A stretch of DNA of 5,126 nt from an uncultured Ruminococcus sp. Lineage in GTDB: Bacteria; Bacillota; Clostridia; Oscillospirales; Ruminococcaceae. The stretch lies in NCBI GenBank assembly GCA_946188175.1, contig CAMHUJ010000162.1:1-5126 (forward strand), read 5' to 3'. A model generated the notes under the pieces. It did not search any database, was not told the DNA's origin, and worked only from the letters and a program-made list of their open reading frames with translations. The translations under genes and the position numbers were made by a program. Of the stretch, positions 1-3,865 are shown in pieces (the first letter of the stretch is position 1; each line of letters starts with the position of its first letter).

Positions 1-2
1 GC

Positions 3-38
3 AAAAAAGAGACAGCCTGAAAAATCAGACTGTCTCTT
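3..38 (-). terminator. Intrinsic terminator of the patatin-like gene
   Basis: Positions 7-20 pair with 25-38 around a four-base loop (21-24). Read as minus-strand RNA the stem is 14 bp with one U.G wobble (29/16), and it is followed by a run of U from the A-tract at 3-8. Read as plus-strand RNA the same position is a C/A mismatch, so the stem suits minus-strand transcription. It begins 13 bases past the stop codon of the phospholipase gene, as expected for its terminator. Confidence 0.88.
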
Positions 39-50
39 ACAGTTCGGGAT

Positions 51-1154
51 TCAGCGTCCGCGCAGTTCAAGGACGGCTTCATAGTCCGAGAGCGCGTCAA
101 GCAGGAGCTGCGGCTGCAATACCCATGCAACGCGGACATTGTTTGCATCGAGAAAGCGGTAGTGAATCTGCATACCGATTGTGCGGTGCTGCTGGAGCTT
201 CCAGCCGTCCACCTCGAAGATGTTATCATAGAAGAAGTTGCCGCCGAGTGTCGGGAACGGGACATTCGGTGCAAAGCGGCTGCCGTATTCCTTGAGGAAG
301 CCGGAGAGCTGTGCCGAATTTTTGAAGAGTCGCTGCATCTTCCGCGTCAGCTGTGCATTGATTTCCTCTTTTGTCTGCGGTGCACTGCCGGAACCGCCGA
401 TTGCAGCCTTGGCATCGGCATAGCCCTGCTCATAGTTCGAGCGGATTTTCTCCTGTGCGAAGTTCAGCGTACCGGTCAGCAGATTGCCCATGGGCTTCAT
501 CGGCTTGATCAGCGTGAAGTCGCAGTCGGGATACAGCTCAAGCAGATTGGAATTGCCGACGGAGGTACCGCCGTAGAGCGAAAGCTGCGGACGCATCGAA
601 ACGAGCAGCAGATTGCGGTGACCCTCGGCATAGACCGGCTGGATGCAGAGATCGCCCTCGGGCGTGACGCTGCCGTCCATGAATTCCCTGCCGAGATAGC
701 GCTCCGGTGCATAGATATGCGGAATCGCAGAGGATGCAAGCAGAAGCGTGCGGATTGCGTCAGCGGAGAGACCGTTCAGCTTGAAGAAGACAGCGGTGTC
801 CTCTGCGGAATCATGTACGCTGACATAGGTCTGGATCTGCGAAGTGCTGACCTGCTCCAGCGGAAGCTGATTGATCATGCGGATGAGACCGTCACGCGAG
901 AAAAATGCGCCGTCGGAGCCGCGTGCCAGCAGATCGGAGGGCAGAATCTGCTCCCAGATGCGCTTTGCATAAGCCGGATCGCCGATTGCGAAGAGTGCCG
1001 CGTTCAGTGCGCCGACAGAGCAGCCTGCGACTGCGGTGATATCAGTTGTCATACCGGCTTCGGCAAGTGCCTGCCATGCGCCGATCTGAAATGCGCCCTT
1101 TGCGCCGCCGCCGCCGAGCAGCAGAGCAGTCGGTTTTTTCGTAGTTTGTTCCAT
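51..1154 (-). CDS. Patatin-like phospholipase family protein
   Basis: This 367-residue protein is a predicted serine acyl hydrolase that would cleave fatty acyl esters of membrane lipids. The patatin fold is seen in order: an oxyanion-hole loop GGGGAKG at residues 14-20, the nucleophile elbow GCSVG at 44-48 with Ser46 as nucleophile, a conserved-looking SSAIP block at 141-145, and the catalytic Asp160 in MDGS (most relatives have DGG or DGA). No signal peptide or membrane segment is visible, so it is probably cytosolic or membrane-peripheral. Residues from about 250 to 367 lie beyond the usual catalytic domain. They include a Gly/Ser linker (253-257), a basic helix and a Trp/Tyr-rich tail. 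The start is supported by AAAGGAGT (plus 1161-1168) six bases upstream. The gene has its own promoter and a terminator. Substrate and physiological role cannot be told from the sequence. Confidence 0.93.
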   Translation of the reverse strand: MEQTTKKPTALLLGGGGAKGAFQIGAWQALAEAGMTTDITAVAGCSVGALNAALFAIGDPAYAKRIWEQILPSDLLARGSDGAFFSRDGLIRMINQLPLEQVSTSQIQTYVSVHDSAEDTAVFFKLNGLSADAIRTLLLASSAIPHIYAPERYLGREFMDGSVTPEGDLCIQPVYAEGHRNLLLVSMRPQLSLYGGTSVGNSNLLELYPDCDFTLIKPMKPMGNLLTGTLNFAQEKIRSNYEQGYADAKAAIGGSGSAPQTKEEINAQLTRKMQRLFKNSAQLSGFLKEYGSRFAPNVPFPTLGGNFFYDNIFEVDGWKLQQHRTIGMQIHYRFLDANNVRVAWVLQPQLLLDALSDYEAVLELRGR

Positions 1155-1218
1155 GAGTCTACTCCTTTCAGGTTTGTCGGGATACGTGTGATGTGCTCCA
1201 TAGATGTTCTCGCCGTCG

Positions 1219-1234
1219 GGACGGGCGTCCGTCC
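1219..1234 (-). other. GC-rich hairpin in the patatin gene leader
   Basis: GGACGG at 1219-1224 is the inverse of CCGTCC at 1229-1234, leaving a four-base loop. It would lie only a few bases from the predicted transcript start (about 1238) in a leader of roughly 84 nt. There is no U-run, so it is not a terminator. It could be a 5'-end stabilising stem or mean nothing. No known riboswitch was recognised in this leader. Confidence 0.35.
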
Positions 1235-1241
1235 GGCTGCT

Positions 1242-1257
1242 TTCATAATATCATGAA
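1242..1257. promoter_or_regulatory. Imperfect palindrome over the patatin -10 box (possible operator)
   Basis: TTCAT at 1242-1246 and ATGAA at 1253-1257 form arms around a six-base centre whose middle four bases also pair, with a single A/C mismatch (1247/1252). The element covers the whole -10 box, a position where a repressor would block initiation. Its sequence differs from the palindromes at the tetR promoter, so if real it would serve another regulator. Short AT-rich palindromes also arise by chance. Confidence 0.35.
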
Positions 1258-1273
1258 CCGCGGCGTTTGTCAA
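1245..1273 (-). promoter_or_regulatory. Sigma-A-type promoter of the patatin-like gene
   Basis: On the minus strand there is a perfect -35 box TTGACA (plus 1268-1273), a 17-base spacer and the -10 box TATTAT (plus 1245-1250, five of six consensus bases). It lies about 90 bases upstream of the phospholipase start. This suggests that the lipase gene is transcribed on its own, apart from any read-through from the CPBP gene. Confidence 0.82.
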
Positions 1274-1320
1274 GTGTTTTCGCGTCGTTTTCACCGGATG
1301 TACGCAATGCATGCACGGTG

Positions 1321-1343
1321 TGCCGGTTATGTTCTCTCCGGCA
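1321..1343 (-). other. Small inverted repeat across the CPBP stop codon
   Basis: TGCCGG (1321-1326) and CCGGCA (1338-1343) can form a 6-bp stem with an 11-base loop that contains the TAA stop codon. On the minus strand it is not followed by a U-run, so it is unlikely to stop transcription efficiently. A second weak pairing, CACCG (1292-1296) with CGGTG (1316-1320), lies just downstream. Together they might slow RNA decay at the 3' end, but read-through into the lipase gene stays possible. Confidence 0.25.
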
Positions 1344-2073
1344 TTGCGCGCTTCGGCAGTTTTGTGAGATACAAAAGATATGCAGCGGCGATCACCAGCT
1401 GCACCGATACAATCAGAAGATCGGCAGCCGTTTCGCCGAGCCGGTCTTTCAGCAGCGCACCGGTTGTAAAGGCGGTCATGCAGTTGTTGAAGCCGTGAAA
1501 AAGGATGCAGGGGAGGATGCTTTCCGTCCGCATGAAGATGAATACCAGCAGAAATCCGACGGCTGCTGCGTAGATCACCTGTATGGAATTTTCGAGGATG
1601 TCGCTGCCGTTGAGCAGATTGACAAAATGTCCGAGCGCGAAGGTCAGCGATGAGATCACAACGCCTCTTGTCAGATTCTGTTTTGCGATGCTGCGAAACA
1701 GAAATCCGCGGAAAATGACCTCCTCGAGAAATCCGACGCAGAGCATCATGACCGTGCGCGTGACAGATTCCGTGACGCCGAATTCTGCGCCGATGCCGAA
1801 GCAAATACTGATGCCGCCGAGCAGCAGCAGCGGAATATACAGCAGCATTTTTCCGGCGGAGACCGCGGGCGCTTTCAGCCCGAGATACTGCGCCAGCCCG
1901 TTTTTGCGTATGAAAATCAGCAGGGCAGCGGAGAGCGCAATGCAAAAGATCATTTCCGCCAGAAATTGAATGCCGACTGCATCAGAAACGCGCTGCATTA
2001 TGCTGACGCCGACGACATAAATCACAATCAGAATGACTGCAAATGCGGTTTCATTTTTATCAAACAGTTTCAT
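1327..2073 (-). CDS. CPBP family intramembrane metalloprotease (CAAX-protease/Abi-like)
   Basis: This 248-residue, very hydrophobic protein has several predicted membrane segments (about 10-26, 38-55, 76-95, 106-121, 162-180 and 217-236). It carries all signatures of the CPBP family: Glu117-Glu118 with Arg122 (EEVIFR), His149 in FALGH, and His193 with Asn197 in HGFNN. These residues form the membrane-embedded metal/catalytic site in the family, so the enzyme looks intact. Family members include eukaryotic CAAX prenyl proteases and bacterial proteins linked to bacteriocin self-immunity or peptide maturation; the substrate here is unknown. Its start ATG lies inside the end of the tetR gene (14-bp overlap), with AAGGGAG (plus 2080-2086) six bases upstream, so the two are very probably co-transcribed and translationally coupled. 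It is therefore the likely main target of that repressor. No bacteriocin precursor gene was seen beside it. Confidence 0.92.
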   Translation of the reverse strand: MKLFDKNETAFAVILIVIYVVGVSIMQRVSDAVGIQFLAEMIFCIALSAALLIFIRKNGLAQYLGLKAPAVSAGKMLLYIPLLLLGGISICFGIGAEFGVTESVTRTVMMLCVGFLEEVIFRGFLFRSIAKQNLTRGVVISSLTFALGHFVNLLNGSDILENSIQVIYAAAVGFLLVFIFMRTESILPCILFHGFNNCMTAFTTGALLKDRLGETAADLLIVSVQLVIAAAYLLYLTKLPKRAMPERT

Positions 2074-2641
2074 GTTCTGCTCCCTTCATTCGCATGACCG
2101 CGCCTTCAAATGCGGCGGTCAGCATGTTCTCAAAATAAGCCTGATCATAGGAGATCGCGTTGTTTGCGATCAGACTTGCCGCGCCGTGGACACAGACAAA
2201 CAGAATGCCGAAAATCTCCCGCGCCTGCGTTCCGGTCAGACCGGCTGTTTCGCAGAGCGGCGCGAGAACCGGCGTCAGCCCGTCCGACTGCATCAGCTCC
2301 TGAAAGGTGACATTCCGGAAGCTGTCTGACTGGAACAGAAACCGGAACAGATGCGGCTCCTCGGCGGCAAACCGGATATACCGCAGCCCGACCGACAGAA
2401 ACGGATCGGCTGCCTCCGCATCCGGTGTCAGGATATATGCGGTGTGCAGGTCGTTTGCCCGTTCATAGACAGCGGCTTTCAGATCGCTGACCGTCTTGAA
2501 ATGGTACATGACCGGCTGTGTGGAGCAGTCGAGCTCTGCGGCGGCGCGGCGGACATTCAGGCTCTCTGTGCCTTCCGTCCGGACAATTTGCAGCCCCGCC
2601 TCGATGATCATATCTCTGGTGATTTTTGCTTTCGGCGGCAT
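2060..2641 (-). CDS. TetR/AcrR family transcriptional repressor
   Basis: This 193-residue protein has an N-terminal TetR helix-turn-helix at about residues 7-53, with recognition-helix region STQPVMYHF (40-48), where relatives often have S.xxLYxHF. The rest is a helical ligand-binding domain. The FAAEEPHLFRFLF segment (91-103) and a VHG tripeptide (151-153) resemble the WHG-type (TetR_C_33) C-terminal domain; that assignment is moderately sure. The start at 2641 is chosen because AGGAGGG (plus 2647-2653) sits five bases upstream. An in-frame ATG at 2713 would add 24 unlikely residues and would lie inside the -35 box of the gene's own promoter. Two palindromes over that promoter point to autorepression, relieved by an unknown small ligand. 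The gene leads a two-gene unit with the CPBP protease, overlapping it by 14 bp. Confidence 0.93.
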   Translation of the reverse strand: MPPKAKITRDMIIEAGLQIVRTEGTESLNVRRAAAELDCSTQPVMYHFKTVSDLKAAVYERANDLHTAYILTPDAEAADPFLSVGLRYIRFAAEEPHLFRFLFQSDSFRNVTFQELMQSDGLTPVLAPLCETAGLTGTQAREIFGILFVCVHGAASLIANNAISYDQAYFENMLTAAFEGAVMRMKGAEHETV

Positions 2642-2646
2642 CGAAT

Positions 2647-2653
2647 CCCTCCT
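2647..2653 (-). promoter_or_regulatory. Ribosome binding site that fixes the tetR start
   Basis: On the minus strand AGGAGGG lies five bases before the ATG at 2641. It is a full Shine-Dalgarno match, while the longer reading frame starting at 2713 has none and would begin within the promoter. Confidence 0.85.
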
Positions 2654-2667
2654 CAAAGGATGATTTT

Positions 2668-2679
2668 TGTTATATAACA
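2668..2679. promoter_or_regulatory. Palindromic operator candidate 1 (tetR start-site side)
   Basis: A perfect 12-bp palindrome, TGTTATATAACA, is centred between 2673 and 2674. It spans the expected transcription start of tetR. It shares the half-site TATAACA with the second palindrome, and its centre is 21 bp away, about two helical turns, so two dimers could bind the same DNA face. Confidence 0.72.
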
Positions 2680-2684
2680 TCTGT

Positions 2685-2713
2685 ATTATAACATATGTTA
2701 TATAAAATGTCAA
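2685..2713 (-). promoter_or_regulatory. Consensus sigma-A promoter of the tetR-CPBP operon
   Basis: Reading the minus strand, TTGACA (plus 2708-2713), a 17-base spacer and TATAAT (plus 2685-2690) match the vegetative consensus at every position. Transcription would start near 2678, giving a leader of about 37 nt. Such an intrinsically strong promoter fits tight repression by the encoded TetR protein. Confidence 0.9.
2687..2702. promoter_or_regulatory. Palindromic operator candidate 2 (tetR spacer and -10)
   Basis: A perfect 16-bp palindrome, TATAACATATGTTATA, is centred between 2694 and 2695. It lies in the promoter spacer and overlaps the -10 box. The half-site TATAACAT recurs at 2673-2680, 2687-2694 and, inverted, 2695-2702. 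An 11-bp inverted repeat (2670-2680 with 2695-2705) also links the two palindromes. Placement and symmetry are typical of a TetR-family autoregulatory operator; the binding protein is inferred from adjacency. Confidence 0.78.
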
Positions 2714-2920
2714 GTACCGGAAGCATTAGGAAGAAAGCAGGAGGGAGAAAGTTAGAAATGCAGACTGTTGTGTTCCGTCTTTCTCAGAGCGAATCTAAAA
2801 TATACAAACTTTGTTTTTTCTGCTCGCTTTGTTCGCGTGAAAACAGGCATCCGGAGCGGCAGTCCGGCTTGCAGGGGGGTGTATGGCTGTGGATTTTCCG
2901 GTTGTGCCGCAGATTTTCCA
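2714..2920. other. Intergenic stretch without a convincing gene
   Basis: This part of the 400-bp divergent region lies upstream of both promoters. It contains a small hairpin (CCGGA 2851-2855 with TCCGG 2863-2867, seven-base loop) without a U-run on the plus strand, and a T-rich run at 2810-2819. A plus-strand frame from ATG 2758 (73 codons, AGGAGGGA 13 bases upstream) runs on through the promoter at 2921-2949. Its Cys/Arg/Ser-rich translation looks non-coding. I see no RNA gene. Confidence 0.5.
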
Positions 2921-2949
2921 TTGACAAAAGCCGGAATCTGTATTATAAT
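2921..2949 (+). promoter_or_regulatory. Consensus sigma-A promoter of the 177-residue unknown gene
   Basis: TTGACA at 2921-2926, a 17-base spacer and TATAAT at 2944-2949 match the vegetative consensus at every position. Transcription would start near 2956, giving a leader of about 86 nt before the ATG at 3042. The 13 bases at 2936-2948 (ATCTGTATTATAA) are identical to 2679-2691 in the tetR control region. Confidence 0.88.
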
Positions 2950-2959
2950 AATTCTGTGG

Positions 2960-2995
2960 AGCACACTTACTCGCTTTAAAGCATTCAAGTGTGCT
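2960..2995. promoter_or_regulatory. Concentric 36-bp dyad in the leader of the unknown gene
   Basis: AGCACACTT (2960-2968) is exactly inverted as AAGTGTGCT (2987-2995). Between them the 10-bp palindrome GCTTTAAAGC (2973-2982) has exactly the same centre (between 2977 and 2978). Four unpaired bases separate core and arms on each side. It starts a few bases after the predicted transcript start and has no U-run behind it, so it is not a terminator. It may be a DNA operator for a symmetric repressor, or a 5' hairpin of the mRNA with a 9-bp outer stem. Confidence 0.65.
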
Positions 2996-3041
2996 GAGAA
3001 AAATATACCAAATCAAAATATATTTTAAGGTGTGAAGGAAA

Positions 3042-3575
3042 ATGGGAATTAAGATCAATCCGCTGGTCGGGATTGAACTGGATGAAAAGATAATCCGGTT
3101 CGGAATGACCCGGGACGAAGTGGTCGCCGTACTGGGCAGACCGTTCGGCTATTATGAAAAGTCGTCCCCGAGAATTACCCAGCTGTTCTATTACGGCAAT
3201 GCGCTGCGCTTTGATTTCAATGCAGGCGGCAGGCTCATGTTTATGGAGTTCCTGAGCGGCAGCACCGGCAGCTTGCAGCCGGAAATCTACGGTGTTCCGG
3301 TGTTTTCCGTGCAGGCGGATGAACTGGTCGATCTGCTCCGGCAGCAAAACGGCGGGACCGTTCTCGACAATGAAAACGGCTACAGCTATGCCTTTCCGAA
3401 TATCGGCATCGGCGTGTACAGGGAGTCGATTCCGGCGGATATTGCGGAAATGGTGCAGGAAGCGAAAGACGAAGGCAGATCGCTCAACGATGAGGAATAT
3501 CAGGAGGAACTGTCGAAGGCAATTCACTGGGCGACAATCGGGCTCGGCGAAAAGGATTATTATGCAGTCAGCTGA
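3042..3575 (+). CDS. Protein of unknown function with BamE/SmpA-like N-terminal motif
   Basis: This 177-residue soluble, acidic protein has no signal peptide or membrane segment, and I do not recognise it by name. Residues 5-34 (NPLVGIELDEKI, then RFGMTRDEVVAVLGRP) follow the pattern of small alpha/beta domains related to BamE/SmpA, in which 'FGM(T/S)xxEVxxxLGxP' forms a helix-turn. The middle is beta-rich (48-70 and 82-90). The tail has GYSYAFPNIGIGVYRESIP (113-131), a charged helical stretch (132-160) and a final HWATIGLGEKDYY. From memory, similar tails occur in small Firmicutes proteins, some near toxin genes, but that is a weak lead and no toxin gene is adjacent. AAGGTG (3027-3032) and GAAGGA (3034-3039) support the start. 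The gene is monocistronic, between a consensus promoter with a leader dyad and an intrinsic terminator. Confidence 0.85.
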   Translation: MGIKINPLVGIELDEKIIRFGMTRDEVVAVLGRPFGYYEKSSPRITQLFYYGNALRFDFNAGGRLMFMEFLSGSTGSLQPEIYGVPVFSVQADELVDLLRQQNGGTVLDNENGYSYAFPNIGIGVYRESIPADIAEMVQEAKDEGRSLNDEEYQEELSKAIHWATIGLGEKDYYAVS

Positions 3576-3600
3576 CAGACCGCGTTCTTTGCAAGGAAAG

Positions 3601-3632
3601 AAAAAAGCAGCCTGAAAACGGGCTGCTTTTTT
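3601..3632 (+). terminator. Intrinsic terminator of the unknown gene
   Basis: GCAGCC (3607-3612) pairs with GGCTGC (3621-3626). The stem continues inward with a U.G wobble and a G-C pair to an AAAA loop, and outward as A-tract (3601-3606) against T-tract (3627-3632). It begins 25 bases after the stop codon. The inner wobble pairs only in plus-strand RNA, but the flanking A and T runs could let it work weakly in the other direction too. It shields the aspartate kinase gene from read-through. Confidence 0.9.
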
Positions 3633-3660
3633 CTGTTCCGCCGTCTGACGGCAACAGAAG
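3630..3660. other. Second hairpin directly after the terminator
   Basis: TTCTGTT (3631-3637) pairs with AACAGAA (3653-3659). After a two-base bulge (3638-3639) the stem continues as GCCGT (3640-3644) with ACGGC (3648-3652) and a three-base loop. No U-run follows on either strand. It may be a remnant of a second terminator or a 3'-end structure; function is unknown. The rest of the gap up to the aspartate kinase promoter holds one more short stem (GCACA 3738-3742 with TGTGC 3747-3751), and I see no gene in it. Confidence 0.4.
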
Positions 3661-3796
3661 GCTTTTCAGCTGCGGCCGGTACATCCGGAATGCATTTGCT
3701 CCGATCCGGCGGGTACTGCCTGCTGTTCTCGTACCACGCACATCCGTGTGCACAAAAAGTACAATTTTGAGATACAATCTTTGTAATTCCCGTCAA

Positions 3797-3825
3797 TAGA
3801 TTTTTTCGGCAAAATGGAATATAAT
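3797..3825 (+). promoter_or_regulatory. Probable promoter of the aspartate kinase gene
   Basis: A perfect -10 box TATAAT lies at 3820-3825. At 17 bases upstream the -35 position (TAGATT, 3797-3802) matches consensus at only three of six bases, so this is a weak or activator-helped promoter. Transcription near 3832 would leave a leader of about 34 nt. That is too short for a lysine riboswitch or a classical attenuator. Confidence 0.6.
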
Positions 3826-3865
3826 AGTATCTGGAATTTTATATCATGAAAGGATGCTGTTTTTT

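Noticed and set aside
51..1154. Patatin-like effector of a CBASS anti-phage system (CapV-like)
   Set aside because: No CD-NTase cyclase or ancillary CBASS gene is adjacent within the window, so nothing beyond the lipase fold supports a defence role.
162..1256. Long plus-strand open frame of 364 codons opposite the patatin-like gene
   Set aside because: It is antisense to a gene with clear catalytic motifs. Its Cys/Arg-rich translation matches no family I know, it lacks a ribosome site, and its end covers the lipase promoter.
1049..1945. Minus-strand frame of 298 codons overlapping the CPBP gene and the start of the lipase
   Set aside because: It lies in another frame of the same strand as two genes with intact motifs, and its translation is Arg/His/Ala-rich without domains.
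2687..2702. LexA/DinR-type SOS box
   Set aside because: The AAC-N4-GTT core is present, but the outer G and C of the GAAC-N4-GTTC consensus are T and A here, and the adjacent tetR gene explains the palindrome better.
2758..2979. Possible small gene with AGGAGGGA upstream
   Set aside because: The ribosome site is 13 bases from the ATG, the frame runs through a consensus promoter and into the leader dyad, and the translation has many Cys, Arg and Ser without a pattern.
2714..3041. Riboswitch or small RNA gene in the divergent intergenic region
   Set aside because: Only short isolated stems are visible and no known riboswitch core was recognised; the one strong dyad is better described as an operator or leader hairpin.
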